64,000 nt of DNA. Source: an uncultured Lachnospiraceae bacterium (lineage in GTDB: Bacteria; Bacillota; Clostridia; Lachnospirales; Lachnospiraceae). A program made the translations under genes and the position numbers. This document shows, piece after piece, positions 1 through 8,874 of this stretch (position 1 is the stretch's first letter; each line of letters starts with the position of its first letter). Under the pieces are notes generated by a model. That model had not been told where the DNA came from, searched no databases, and was given only the letters and a program-made list of their open reading frames with translations. The stretch covers positions 1-64,000 of the forward strand of contig CANDAG010000006.1 of assembly GCA_947382625.1 (NCBI GenBank), read 5' to 3'.

Positions 1-212
1 ATTTGCTTTTTTTCCTTGCATCGAATAAGGGAAAGGTATTTACAAAAAGGCAGATTTATACCCAAGTCTGGGAAGAAGAATACGCTTTTGATGATAGTAA
101 TATTATGTCATTCGTCAGCAAACTGCGAAAAAAAATTGAGCCGAATCCAGAAAGTCCTTTTTATATTCTGACTGTCCGGGGAGTTGGCTATCGTTTTAAC
201 AGGGAGGCATGA
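1..212 (+). CDS. OmpR/PhoB-family response regulator, C-terminal part (5' end outside window)
   Basis: The frame is open from the window edge, so only the last 69 or so residues are seen. They form a winged-helix DNA-binding domain: a KGKVFTKRQIYTQVW helix, the SKLRKKIE recognition-helix region and the closing TVRGVGYRF hairpin typical of OmpR/PhoB regulators. The receiver domain lies to the left. The stop is one base before the start of a histidine kinase, so the two form a two-component pair, probably controlling the downstream ABC exporter. Family assignment is firm; the signal is unknown. Confidence 0.9.
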   Translation, partial: LLFFLASNKGKVFTKRQIYTQVWEEEYAFDDSNIMSFVSKLRKKIEPNPESPFYILTVRGVGYRFNREA

Positions 213-213
213 C

Positions 214-1137
214 ATGAATTATACTCCTTTTTTATTTGTTGCCTTCTGTATTTCGATTTTGGTGATTTTATATCTTGTTGCAAGGCTCCGGCGTGTGCGT
301 GGACAATTGATGATTGTTGAAGAGGTGCTTGATGATATAAAAAATGGAAATCCAAACCGTCGTGTTCTGGCGAGAATAAGTGATATGACTAAACGGATGT
401 GTTACCTGATCAATGAGATTGCAGTTGAAAACCAACTACAATTATTAAAGCAGAAACAATCTGAACAGGCATATAAGCGGCTTATGACAAGCCTTTCCCA
501 TGATGTAAAAACACCATTAGCTTCACTGGTTGGTTATTTGGAAGCTGTTGAAAATGGTTTTGTAACAGGGGAAGAAAAAGAAAATTATATCCTTGTTGCA
601 GTAAAGAAAGCATACCAGTTAAAATATTTTGTGGAGAATTTATTTGAATGGGTAAAACTGGATGCGAAAGAGCAGGTTTTTCATTTTGAATTATGTGATA
701 TTAACGAACTAACCCGCAATATTGCGGCAGAGTGGATTTCTGATCTGGAAAGCAGCCATTTTGAATATGAGTTTGATATTCCGGAAGATGAATGTTTTGT
801 GTGTGTCGATTCCCATACTTATACCCGTATTTTAAATAATCTGTTTCAGAATACGCTTATACACAGTGGTGGCAATAAACTGAATTTACAATTATTAGAA
901 AACGAGAAACAGATAGAGGTTATTTTTGTTGACAATGGGAAAGGCATTTCCGCTGTTGATATTCCGAATATTTTTGAAAGAATGTATCAGTGTGACAGTT
1001 CACGATTTGCAGAAGGGAACGGATTGGGTTTATCCATTACAAAGGAGCTTGTAGATGCTAATAATGGAAAAATAGAAGTGGATAGTGAGTGCGGAAAAGG
1101 TACGACATTTAGATTATTATTTCAAAAAGCCCTGTAA
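214..1137 (+). CDS. Sensor histidine kinase, single N-terminal membrane segment
   Basis: The ATG at 214 follows GGGAGGC with good spacing and sits just after the regulator stop. One hydrophobic segment (about residues 5-24) is followed by a HAMP-like/coiled linker, a HisKA box with SLSHDVKTPLASL (phospho-acceptor His about residue 96), an N box (NLFQNTLIHSGG), and G boxes DNGKGI and GNGLGLSIT. No extracellular sensor domain exists, as in small kinases that sense through a partner transporter. It would phosphorylate the regulator encoded upstream. The next genes encode an ABC-2 exporter, an arrangement typical of antimicrobial-peptide or lantibiotic self-protection; that role is inferred. Confidence 0.93.
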   Translation: MNYTPFLFVAFCISILVILYLVARLRRVRGQLMIVEEVLDDIKNGNPNRRVLARISDMTKRMCYLINEIAVENQLQLLKQKQSEQAYKRLMTSLSHDVKTPLASLVGYLEAVENGFVTGEEKENYILVAVKKAYQLKYFVENLFEWVKLDAKEQVFHFELCDINELTRNIAAEWISDLESSHFEYEFDIPEDECFVCVDSHTYTRILNNLFQNTLIHSGGNKLNLQLLENEKQIEVIFVDNGKGISAVDIPNIFERMYQCDSSRFAEGNGLGLSITKELVDANNGKIEVDSECGKGTTFRLLFQKAL

Positions 1138-1153
1138 CAAAGCAGGGCTTTTT
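1124..1153 (+). terminator. Intrinsic terminator after the two-component genes
   Basis: Perfect 11-bp inverted repeat AAAAAGCCCTG / CAGGGCTTTTT with an 8-nt loop that contains the kinase stop codon; the right arm ends in T5. It separates the regulator/kinase transcript from the ABC genes. Confidence 0.85.
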
Positions 1154-1301
1154 GTGCATCTTAGAAAAGAAAACTTAAAAACATGAAAAAAGCAAGGTTC
1201 CGGCAAGGTTTTGGCAAGGTTCCTGTTATATAATTGAGGACTGAAAAGGAGAAACACGGATTATATATTGAATTTTCAATTTTAGAAAGCGAGGAATTAT
1301 A

Positions 1302-2225
1302 ATGGATGAATATGTAATCGAAACAGAGCAACTGACAAAAGTATATGGGGAACAAACTGCGGTAGATGCTGTTAGCATCCATGTAAAAAAGGGACGGATA
1401 TATGGGCTTTTGGGGCGTAATGGAGCAGGGAAAACCACAATTATGAAAATGGTTTTAGGATTAACCTCGGTTACGTCTGGACAGATAAAAGTATTTGGAA
1501 AAAAGATGAAAGGGCAGGAAAAAAAGATATATCCACGTATCGGGGCGATTATTGAAACGCCGGGTTTTTATCCAAATCTGACAGGAACAGAAAATTTGGA
1601 AATATTTGCGAAGCTGCGGGGAACTTCTTGTCCTGATGCTGTGAAAAATGCATTAGAAGTGGTTGGACTGCCTTATCGTGACAAAAAATTGTTCAGTAAG
1701 TATTCCCTTGGCATGAAACAGCGGCTTGGGATTGCAAATGCCATTATGCATGATCCGGAATTACTGATTCTGGATGAGCCGATTAACGGTCTTGATCCGA
1801 TTGGCATAGCAGAAATCAGGAATTTTTTGCAGGATTTAAGTAAAGAAAGAGGAAAAGCTATTTTGATCTCCAGCCATATTCTTTCAGAGATTGACCTGCT
1901 TGCGGATGATATTGGGGTTATTCATAATGTCAGGTTATTAGAAGAAAGCAGCATGGAAGGATTGAGAAGGAAAAACCAGAAATACATTATGTTTCGTGTT
2001 TCTTCTACGGCTACTGCAGCACAGATTTTGGAACAAAAATATGGTACGGTAAAATACCGTATAGAAGATGATAATGCTATGCGGATTTATGATATGAGCG
2101 TAGATATTAGTGTTGTCAATGAAATATTTATTACAAATGGTGTTGGCGTCTATGAAAGCAGGGTTTGTGATGAAAGCCTTGAGGATTATTTTAAGGAAAT
2201 TACAGGGGGCGTTGGAATTGCTTAA
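1302..2225 (+). CDS. ABC transporter ATP-binding protein (BcrA / lantibiotic-immunity type)
   Basis: A 307-residue ATPase with Walker A GRNGAGKTT (about residues 38-46), Q-loop region, signature SLGMKQRLGIAN, Walker B LLILDEPINGLDP and switch His in ISSHILSEI. The C-terminal 90 residues form the variable extension seen in BcrA-like exporters. It would pair with the permease encoded 92 bp downstream. The ATG at 1302 has a GCGAGGA site upstream. Such ATPases power export of or resistance to bacitracin or lantibiotics, which fits the upstream two-component genes; the exact substrate cannot be read from sequence. Confidence 0.92.
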   Translation: MDEYVIETEQLTKVYGEQTAVDAVSIHVKKGRIYGLLGRNGAGKTTIMKMVLGLTSVTSGQIKVFGKKMKGQEKKIYPRIGAIIETPGFYPNLTGTENLEIFAKLRGTSCPDAVKNALEVVGLPYRDKKLFSKYSLGMKQRLGIANAIMHDPELLILDEPINGLDPIGIAEIRNFLQDLSKERGKAILISSHILSEIDLLADDIGVIHNVRLLEESSMEGLRRKNQKYIMFRVSSTATAAQILEQKYGTVKYRIEDDNAMRIYDMSVDISVVNEIFITNGVGVYESRVCDESLEDYFKEITGGVGIA

Positions 2226-2317
2226 TTTGTTGGAAACAGCTTTTTGGGAATGATTCGTACTTGTAATGTGTGCGCTTTTATCTTTTCTTCTTATTATTGG
2301 CACAGGGAGGCAACGAT

Positions 2318-3052
2318 ATGATTAGTTTGATACAAACTGAAATTTTAAAATTCCGACGGCAGAAAACCGGATTGATTATGGCAGGAGTAATGCTGCTGTT
2401 TTGGTCTGGCATAACATTTTGGGCTTATCATGTTCCGCAAGGGGATTTTGAAAGTTTTTATGTAAGGTATGGCGGTTATATTGCCATGCTCCTTCCATTT
2501 ATGATTGGTTTGCTGTTTGTCAAGATTTACCATGCAGAATACCAGAATGATACATTGAAAGGGCTGTTACAGGTTCCTGTTACTATGTACCAGTTATTTT
2601 TTTCAAAAATATTTTTTGTATTTTTAATGGCAGTTATCATTATGCTCGTCAATTGCCTGCTTGTTATAGCCGCTGCCTGCATATGTGGGGTTACGGATAT
2701 GGAACTTCATCAAGTAGTAATGTTGATAAAACTTTTCTTTCTTGCAGCGTCAGGGATGGTTTTTGCAATGTTTCCTGTATTTTTAGTTACGGTATTTGTA
2801 TCAGGAAATACAATTTTTTCAAGTACGGTATGCTTCATCTATTCTTTAATGGGAATTATTGGGGTTTCTCAGTTTGCCGGAATACACCCTATATCCAGTT
2901 TGCTTAATATTCTATTTGGTGGACAGATTTCTATAACAGGCGAAAAAAGTATAAATCTGGTATGCGCTGCAGATATAATAATTCCTGTGATAATGACTGC
3001 TGTTATTGTAGAGATTTTTTATATGGTGAAACGGGGAGATAGATTTAAGTAA
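2318..3052 (+). CDS. ABC-2 family permease
   Basis: A membrane protein of about 244 residues with six hydrophobic segments (near residues 20-40, 55-75, 100-125, 140-165, 170-190 and 215-235). The start at 2318 is chosen because CAGGGAGGC lies eight bases upstream; an upstream ATG at 2270 has no ribosome site. It resembles BcrB/LanE-type permeases that work with the preceding ATPase. Only one permease gene is present, whereas lantibiotic immunity exporters often have two, so the complex may be a homodimer or the second gene was lost. Confidence 0.85.
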   Translation: MISLIQTEILKFRRQKTGLIMAGVMLLFWSGITFWAYHVPQGDFESFYVRYGGYIAMLLPFMIGLLFVKIYHAEYQNDTLKGLLQVPVTMYQLFFSKIFFVFLMAVIIMLVNCLLVIAAACICGVTDMELHQVVMLIKLFFLAASGMVFAMFPVFLVTVFVSGNTIFSSTVCFIYSLMGIIGVSQFAGIHPISSLLNILFGGQISITGEKSINLVCAADIIIPVIMTAVIVEIFYMVKRGDRFK

Positions 3053-3102
3053 AAGGCAAGAGGATTATTAAGTGGGAAACTGGAATAAATTTAAAATCAT
3101 TT

Positions 3103-3124
3103 GTGCCCATATAATAATGGGCAC
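3103..3124 (+). terminator. Perfect hairpin downstream of the ABC operon
   Basis: GTGCCCAT / ATGGGCAC, 8 bp with a 6-nt loop, 50 bp past the permease stop. There is no clear T-run on the plus strand, so it may be a weak terminator or only an mRNA-stabilising hairpin. No gene is seen from 3053 to 3315. Confidence 0.5.
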
Positions 3125-3315
3125 GAATGCAGTCTTAGTTGGAATCCTATTGATACCTGTGGGCATATTATTCGTAATTATACATTTTATTCTTTGAAAT
3201 TCGTCACAACAATAACGATTGAAATTTCCACGTTGTAAGTACAAATTTTTACATATTCTGGGAGAAAGTATTAGAGCAGGTGGAACACAGAGAGGCAATT
3301 ATGTGATAGATGGTA

Positions 3316-3549
3316 TCATTCACTTTCCCCTTTTAATTGATCTTCTGGTTCATCTGGAATGATTTCTAATATATCATTTGGAGTACAGTTTAGGATCTGG
3401 CAAAGGCGATGTACTGTTTCTACAGTCACATTCTTATTATGGCGCATATTACTCATCAGGTGGCTTGAAAATCCATAATGATTTACTAAGCTATATGTAG
3501 TAACACCGCGTTTCTCCATAGTCTTCCAAAGGGGGGAATAGCAATACAT
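3316..3549 (-). CDS. Small Cro/C1-type helix-turn-helix regulator
   Basis: A 77-residue protein beginning MYCYSPLWKTM, with the layout of the small Firmicutes HTH repressors: a first helix with PLWKTM, a turn around NHYGFSSHLMSNMRHNK and the conserved end VHRLCQILNCTPNDILEI. The start at 3549 is preceded by AAAGGGA. Related proteins usually regulate a neighbouring accessory gene. The frameshifted gene at 3671 diverges from it, so a shared promoter region is likely. Confidence 0.85.
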   Translation of the reverse strand: MYCYSPLWKTMEKRGVTTYSLVNHYGFSSHLMSNMRHNKNVTVETVHRLCQILNCTPNDILEIIPDEPEDQLKGESE

Positions 3550-3670
3550 ATAAAAGTCCCTTTCATTTTTTCTAGTCTTATTATCTCTGGAGATTCTCAA
3601 ATTGAACATATTGTATAAATTGAATGCGTTGCGTATAATGAATATATATGAGTGAAAGGAGAGCAATAGA

Positions 3671-3939
3671 ATGGATAATGAAAAGGTGGAAAAATATATT
3701 GTAATTGGAAGAAGAATTAGTTTTTTTCCATTGTTGCGGTAGACAAAGAAAAGATAGGAATACAGATATGTAAAAATGTTATATTTCGGCAATCGTATAC
3801 AGATGAATGGTATGATTATATAAAAAAGACTGGCCTGCAAATATATCCCAGATTAGAAAATCCATTTCATATATTCGGCAAACTATTTTATAGGAAGAGA
3901 ATAAAGAAACCAAAGGAAAGAGCATTTGAAAGAACATAA
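3671..3939 (+). pseudogene. Frameshifted small gene of unknown function
   Basis: The ATG at 3671 follows GAAAGGAGAGC and reads 23 codons to a TAG at 3740. Adding one T to the seven-T run at 3721-3727 joins this frame to a second open frame that runs to TAA at 3937, giving a coherent protein of about 89 residues (SIVAVDKEKIGIQI..., Trp/Tyr-rich centre, basic C-terminus). The good ribosome site and the sensible amino-acid composition on both sides argue for one gene broken by a homopolymer indel; an assembly error or programmed frameshifting are alternatives. No family is recognised. Confidence 0.6.
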
Positions 3940-3971
3940 GGATAACTGGCAAAGCCTGTCATCCCTTGTTT
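3935..3971 (+). repeat. Short palindromic repeat, family A (degenerate copy)
   Basis: CATAAGGATAAC...GTCATCCCTTGTTT, with the inner GGCAAAGCC. It matches the CATAAGG-stem-CCGTTGTTT family seen at 14368, 16501, 16541, 46390 and 53587-53661. It overlaps the end of the frameshifted gene. Positions 3972-4124 hold no recognisable feature. Confidence 0.6.
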
Positions 3972-4124
3972 TGCGTTGGTTTCGTCCGCTGTGTAAAGCG
4001 CCTTCGCAACATATACTCAGTGGCTTTGCTTACTCCGCTGCTCTACGTCCACCTGACATGCTATGGTTATAATTTGAGAAATTTTTGCGGACGAGTAAAG
4101 ATGAGGTGCAGGGAATTGGATAGA

Positions 4125-5081
4125 TTATGGAGCCATTTCAACACAATTGCACTTAATATATCCTTGTGATGTTAATTTTTCTGCAGAACCACTGATTGAT
4201 GTGTAGTTGCCAGCTGCGATGACAAATTTACAGTCAGCTGAAAGATGAAAATATTGGTGGTTACCTTTGGTGGTGATGATATAATTAGTTGTGTCAGGAT
4301 TTGCAGAAAGATCCTGATCTTGCTGTGCAGGGGAAATATTACTTTGTTGTGTAGATGCAGTGTTATCCATAACAGAGTAATTAGGAGCAGCAATATTATT
4401 ATCCTAATAACAATTATGGCATTTTTTATAATTTCTACTTAATGCCTTTTCTAAGGAAATCTCACGGGCTTTGTTCGGATTCATATTTCCACAGTTATTG
4501 ATACGATGATAACAATCACCAGTAGCTGAAAGCCATACGGTCTCTCCTGCTGGTATTTGACTTTGAATGTCCGATTCAGATGCAGAGGGATTTTCAGCTA
4601 TGGCAGGGTTTTCAGCCTGTGGTTCAGATATAGTTACTGTTTGGGGCATAGATTCAGTAATAGCTTGAGAACTTGAAAAATTTTCTGTCTCAGTGGCAGA
4701 TTGTTGGTACCCTTGATCTGGAATATAAATTTCGTTGATGTCATCGGAATTCTTTTCGGGTTGCAACGGCGGTTCATATGAATAGTCATTTTTGTTTTGA
4801 AGTTCTTCAAATGCTTTCTGCTTTGCAGAGTCATATTCAATAAAAGAATAGGGGGTGGAAACACTATTTTCGATTATTTCTTCAGAATCTTTATGAGAGG
4901 GCGTGGCTGGAGTATTAGAACGAGAAAAAGAAGTTTCTACATCATAATCATTTTGTTGAATCGAAGTAAAAGTAGAAGATGTCTCTATAGTAGAATTCTG
5001 GGGAGCAAATCCCCCATTTATAGTAGAGTAAAAAAGTATATAGCCTACTAACCCAGCAGCGTTCTTATAAACAACTTTCAA
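4125..5081 (-). pseudogene. Membrane-anchored Cys/His-repeat protein interrupted by in-frame TAG
   Basis: The frame starts near 5081 with an N-terminal hydrophobic anchor, then a long Ser/Thr/Glu/Pro-rich linker, then a motif GDCYHRINNCGNM...KKCHNCY ending in TAG at 4404. The same frame continues for 92 codons and carries a second, similar motif (HQYFHLSADCKFV...GYIKCNC), so one protein with two Cys-His modules is split by an amber codon. The only start in frame is a TTG with no ribosome site; deleting one T near 5090 would instead join an upstream ATG. Such modules occur in Firmicutes surface proteins. Function unknown, probably decayed. Confidence 0.6.
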
Positions 5082-5176
5082 AAAATACCTAAAATATAAG
5101 GAATCTCATTCCATTTTGTTGTAAAATTAAGTGACCAAACAAAAATCTTACTAAACAAAAAAGAAGGAGATCCCCT

Positions 5177-5257
5177 ATGGCTCATTTCTTCCAGCCTTGG
5201 CGCAAATGTATTTGCCAAAGGCAGACAGGTGCGCCCAACAGAACCGTTTTCAAATAG
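5177..5257 (+). CDS. Possible 26-residue peptide or truncated gene start
   Basis: The ATG at 5177 is preceded by GAAGGAGATCCCCT, a good ribosome site, but the frame closes after 26 codons (MAHFFQPWRKCICQRQTGAP...). Ten bases later the GntR gene ends on the other strand. This may be the 5' stump of a gene lost when the AT-rich patch was acquired, or a genuine small ORF. No family recognised. Confidence 0.3.
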   Translation: MAHFFQPWRKCICQRQTGAPNRTVFK

Positions 5258-5266
5258 TTTTTCAAC

Positions 5267-5992
5267 CTATTCCTGACGGTTGATTTCTATCTGGAAGCTG
5301 CTTCGGCTTGCCGGATAGTAGCTCTGCGTGTATTCCACCACAAGTCTGTCCTTTGTGAAGCCGAGGAAAGTGATGTAAATTGCGGGTTCAAAGGGCGAAA
5401 TGCCAAGCTCTGATGCAACCTCGGCAGGCGGCATGACAATTTCCAGTCGGCGGGAGGCATGGGCAACTGACAGGTCTCTGCTGTCCAGTGCATTATAGAA
5501 GGAACTGTCCGAAAAATCCAGCGTTGCCATTTCGGGGAAGTACTTCAATGGCACATACACGGTTGTATATACAACGGGGGCATTGTTGTAGAGGTTTTCA
5601 AGATACCGTATTCTGGTCAGTCGGGTAACCATTTCTCCCGAAGTCAGGTTCAGAGACGTACTGATAGGTTCTCCGGCTTTCTCTGTTTGAAGACAGATTA
5701 CTCTTGTGCGCAGGACGCGGTTCTTTTTTCTGCACTCTTCCCGATATCCGGTCACAAAGCTGGTAGATTCATGGATTAACTTTGGCTGTGCCACAAACGT
5801 TCCGCTGCCCTTTACACGTATCAGCCGTTCTTCTGAGGTAAGCAGATCCAGTGCGTGGCGCACGGTAGGACGGCTCACCCCCAACGACTGTGCCAGTTCG
5901 TTTTCTGTGGGGATCCTGCTTCCCACAGGATATTTTCCGGTGGCAATCTGGCTGCGGATCTGCTCTGCGATCTGAATGTACTGTGGCTGCAT
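5267..5992 (-). CDS. GntR-family regulator, HutC/UTRA subfamily
   Basis: 241 residues: an N-terminal winged helix (IAEQIRSQIATGKYPVGSRIPTENELAQSLGVSRPTVRHAL region, residues 5-65) and a C-terminal UTRA ligand-binding domain (about 85-238, with EPISTSLNL and the closing VVEYTQSYYPASRSSFQIE). It diverges from the GH38 gene at 6403 and a perfect 12-bp palindrome lies in between, so it most likely represses that operon and is relieved by a sugar or sugar phosphate. The effector is not readable from sequence. Confidence 0.92.
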   Translation of the reverse strand: MQPQYIQIAEQIRSQIATGKYPVGSRIPTENELAQSLGVSRPTVRHALDLLTSEERLIRVKGSGTFVAQPKLIHESTSFVTGYREECRKKNRVLRTRVICLQTEKAGEPISTSLNLTSGEMVTRLTRIRYLENLYNNAPVVYTTVYVPLKYFPEMATLDFSDSSFYNALDSRDLSVAHASRRLEIVMPPAEVASELGISPFEPAIYITFLGFTKDRLVVEYTQSYYPASRSSFQIEINRQE

Positions 5993-6032
5993 GTTATCAT
6001 CCTTTCGTTGTATATATGCGGTAGTTTTATTT

Positions 6033-6104
6033 CAATAAGCTGTCTCGCGAAGCATGACAGCGTTTGATCAATAAGCCGACTCGCAAAGCGTGGCGGCGTT
6101 TGAT
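6033..6104 (+). repeat. Two tandem short palindromic repeats, family B
   Basis: Two 36-bp units (6033-6068 and 6069-6104), each CAATAAGC-stem-GCGAAGC-like loop-stem-GCGTTTGAT. The first pairs GCTGTC with GACAGC; the second pairs GCCG with CGGC. They lie in the 5' region of the GntR gene. Confidence 0.75.
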
Positions 6105-6174
6105 ATGCACCACACATTATACAGGATGAAATCAGAAAAGTAAATATGTAAACACAAATGACGATTATATAAAA

Positions 6175-6186
6175 ATGTAATTACAT
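6175..6186. promoter_or_regulatory. Candidate GntR operator
   Basis: Perfect palindrome ATGTAATTACAT six bases upstream of the -35 box of the GH38 promoter. Its size and TGTAATTACA core suit a HutC-type GntR dimer. Confidence 0.6.
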
Positions 6187-6192
6187 ATTGTA

Positions 6193-6221
6193 TTGACTTT
6201 TATGATGGGTTTTTGTATGAT
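6193..6221 (+). promoter_or_regulatory. Sigma-70 promoter for the GH38 operon
   Basis: TTGACT (6193-6198), 17-bp spacer, TATGAT (6216-6221). It is the only strong promoter-like pair between the divergent genes and reads toward the small ORF at 6265 and the glycosidase at 6403. Confidence 0.65.
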
Positions 6222-6264
6222 GACGGGTAAGGAACGGATACAGATAGTCAGGAGATTTAGCGGT

Positions 6265-6366
6265 ATGGAGAAATATGAGCAGGAAGCCTGCCGTATGCAG
6301 AGGATTCGTTGTTATGTTACACAGGACACTTCTTTGCGCACGCTGCAGGGACTGACGCGAATATAA
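6265..6366 (+). CDS. Possible 33-residue leader ORF before GH38
   Basis: ATG at 6265 with CAGGAGA nine bases upstream, 33 codons (MEKYEQEACRMQRIRCYVTQ...), ending 36 bp before the glycosidase ATG. It could be a translated leader peptide, a remnant of a lost gene or chance. Nothing in the protein is recognisable. Confidence 0.35.
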   Translation: MEKYEQEACRMQRIRCYVTQDTSLRTLQGLTRI

Positions 6367-6402
6367 AATTATAATATTAGTACCAAAAGCGAGGGATCAT
6401 TT

Positions 6403-8790
6403 ATGGGAAAGAAGATCAGGGAGGTGTATATTGTACACCATTCCCACACAGATGTGGGATACACGGACCTGCAGGAACAGATCATCTACAATCAGGTGAA
6501 CAATATCCGCAGTGTGATATCAATTATAAAAAACGGATATGAAGGCAATACCGCAGAGAAAGATTTCAAGTGGAACTGCGAGACATACTATTGCGTAGAA
6601 CAGTTTTTGCAGACTGCCACAGAGCAGGAAAAAGCGGATTTCTTCCGGCTGGTGAAAAAGGGAAATATCGGCGTTTCCGCCACCTATCTGAATTTTAACG
6701 ACCTGGTGGACGCTCGCATGCTTGACCATAAGACTGCAAAAATGCAGGAGGTCTTTCAGGCAGAGGGGATTTCCGTAAAGACGGCAATGAACGCGGATAT
6801 CAATGGGATTTCCATGGGAGCAAGGGATGTACTGATAAAAAACGGCATCGAATTTCTGTTCACCAATATCCACACCCACCATGGAATGTATCCGCTTTAC
6901 AAAAACCAGACGCCCTATTATTGGGAGAATGAAAAAGGCGGCAGGATCCTGGTGTGGAACGGGGAACACTATAATCTGGGAAATGCCCTTGGAATTGTGT
7001 TTAACAAAAATGTCAATTTCATGACGGAAAGCTATTTTGGCCAAAACACAGATACCGATGCCTTGGATGCCCTGCATGGAAAGCTTGGTGAGAGCATCGC
7101 AGAGTATGAGGAGAGCGGTTATCCATATGATTTTTATATTACCAGTGTCAGCGGCGTGTTCTCCGACAACGCTCCGGCGAATCCGGATATTATCGCTACG
7201 GTCAATGCCTATAATCAACGCTTTGGCGGAGAGGTGACCCTGCGCATGGTGACGCTTCAGGAACTGTATGGACTGATCAGGGAAAAGACAATGGATGCGC
7301 CGGTTTACCGCGGCAGCATCAACGACTGGTGGGGAAATGGCGTGGGCAGCACTCCCTATGCAGTCAAGCACTATAAAGAAGGTCTGCGTCTCGCACACAT
7401 TTGTGAGCGTCTGGAGAAAAAGACAGGATATTGTAACGAAAAGCTGAAGGAGACAGGGGAGGAGAACGCACTGCTCTACGCGGAACATACATGGGGACAT
7501 TCTGCAACCATTACGAATCCTTATGACACAATGGTCACAAACCTGGATATCCGCAAGACCGGCTATGCGTCCAAGATGCATGAGGCGAACGCGATGCGTA
7601 AGAGTGAGCAGTGCCATCAGATGGGAGATATACTGCGCTATTATAATACAAGCGGTACGGTGAAGGTCGTTTCCATGAGCAGTCGGAAAGGCGTGCTTCC
7701 GGTGGAATTTTATGTGGAGACGCTGTCCCTGCCCGGCGTAAAGGTGACGGACACAAAGACCGGCAGAGAGATACCGGTGCAGCTTTCCACGCACCCAAGA
7801 GGGGTTCTGATAAGCTTTCTCGCAGAATTTGACGGGCTGGAGGAGCGGGTTTTTACTTATGAGGAACAGGCGGCAGCGCCACAGAAGCTTTATACGCGTA
7901 CAGCCTGGGTGGGCGCAGAGAGGGTACGCGATATTGTAAATGACTATGATAAGGAATCGTACCAGCTCCCGTATTGTCTGGAAAATGACTGGTTCTGTAT
8001 CCGCTATCAGATCGGGCAGGGCGTGCAATCATTTTGGAACAAAAAAGACGGAACGGAGCTGATGAAGGAAGGACTTGCAAAATTTTTTACCCCGGTGTAT
8101 GAACGGACAAAGATCCGCCGCGGAATCTATGAGGAGCGCCGTCTGTTAGGACGCAATATCAGAGGACTTCATGCAGCACAGTATCAGGGAGTATTGCAGG
8201 ATATCAGGATATTGGATCATGGCGTGGTGTTTGACCGGATAGAACTGGTATTTGGATTGGAAGGGACATATCACAGCAGCGTTATCATCAAGATGTACAG
8301 ACAGCTTCCACGTCTGGAGTTTACCTACCGTATCGCAAAGACGCTGAGTGAGGATATTGAGAGTGTCTATCTCCCGCTTGGACTTGATCTGCCGGGCAGC
8401 ACACTTTATATCCATAATGGCGGTGTGGCAATGCGTCCGGGCATTGATCAGCTGCCGGGCAGCAATATGGAATACTATATGGCGGATCAGGGACTGCTGT
8501 ACCAGAATGGATCCCACGGACTGCTGATCAATACCTTGGACACACCGCTGCTCTATATGGGGGAGATGCATCATCATCCGATCCTGTTGTGTGACAACAG
8601 GGAACAGAACAATCACCGGCCCGTGTACAGCTGGGTTATGAACAATACGTGGGAGACGAACTTCAAGATGGATCTGTCCGGTTTCGGAGAATTTCGCTAT
8701 GAGTTGGAACTGCGGGAGGGCTCTTTGGAGGAAAACCTGCGCAGGCTTCAGGAGAATGATCTGGGGATAGTATCTTTTATAACAGGTTAA
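6403..8790 (+). CDS. Glycoside hydrolase family 38-like protein (alpha-mannosidase type)
   Basis: 795 residues. The N-terminal catalytic barrel starts with HHSHTDVGYT (residues 12-21), the GH38 zinc-binding HxHxDxGY motif, and AMNADINGISMG places a candidate nucleophile Asp at residue 132. Further conserved acidic and His clusters (FLFTNIHTHHGMYP, YAEHTWGHS) follow, then a beta-rich C-terminal half typical of GH38. No signal peptide, so it acts in the cytoplasm on imported oligosaccharides. It sits under the GntR promoter at 6193. The exact substrate is uncertain because bacterial GH38-like enzymes vary in linkage preference. Confidence 0.85.
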   Translation: MGKKIREVYIVHHSHTDVGYTDLQEQIIYNQVNNIRSVISIIKNGYEGNTAEKDFKWNCETYYCVEQFLQTATEQEKADFFRLVKKGNIGVSATYLNFNDLVDARMLDHKTAKMQEVFQAEGISVKTAMNADINGISMGARDVLIKNGIEFLFTNIHTHHGMYPLYKNQTPYYWENEKGGRILVWNGEHYNLGNALGIVFNKNVNFMTESYFGQNTDTDALDALHGKLGESIAEYEESGYPYDFYITSVSGVFSDNAPANPDIIATVNAYNQRFGGEVTLRMVTLQELYGLIREKTMDAPVYRGSINDWWGNGVGSTPYAVKHYKEGLRLAHICERLEKKTGYCNEKLKETGEENALLYAEHTWGHSATITNPYDTMVTNLDIRKTGYASKMHEANAMRKSEQCHQMGDILRYYNTSGTVKVVSMSSRKGVLPVEFYVETLSLPGVKVTDTKTGREIPVQLSTHPRGVLISFLAEFDGLEERVFTYEEQAAAPQKLYTRTAWVGAERVRDIVNDYDKESYQLPYCLENDWFCIRYQIGQGVQSFWNKKDGTELMKEGLAKFFTPVYERTKIRRGIYEERRLLGRNIRGLHAAQYQGVLQDIRILDHGVVFDRIELVFGLEGTYHSSVIIKMYRQLPRLEFTYRIAKTLSEDIESVYLPLGLDLPGSTLYIHNGGVAMRPGIDQLPGSNMEYYMADQGLLYQNGSHGLLINTLDTPLLYMGEMHHHPILLCDNREQNNHRPVYSWVMNNTWETNFKMDLSGFGEFRYELELREGSLEENLRRLQENDLGIVSFITG

Positions 8791-8874
8791 GGGAGAATAT
8801 GGAATTATCAGCTGGAATATGGCGATTCCGTTGAGATAATTAAAAATTGATGTCTGGGCAGGGAGATTTACGAT

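Noticed and set aside
6520..8028. 502-codon open frame antisense to the GH38 gene
   Set aside because: No ribosome site; composition is that of a shadow frame (Cys/His/Ile-rich without motifs), and the plus-strand GH38 motifs are clear.
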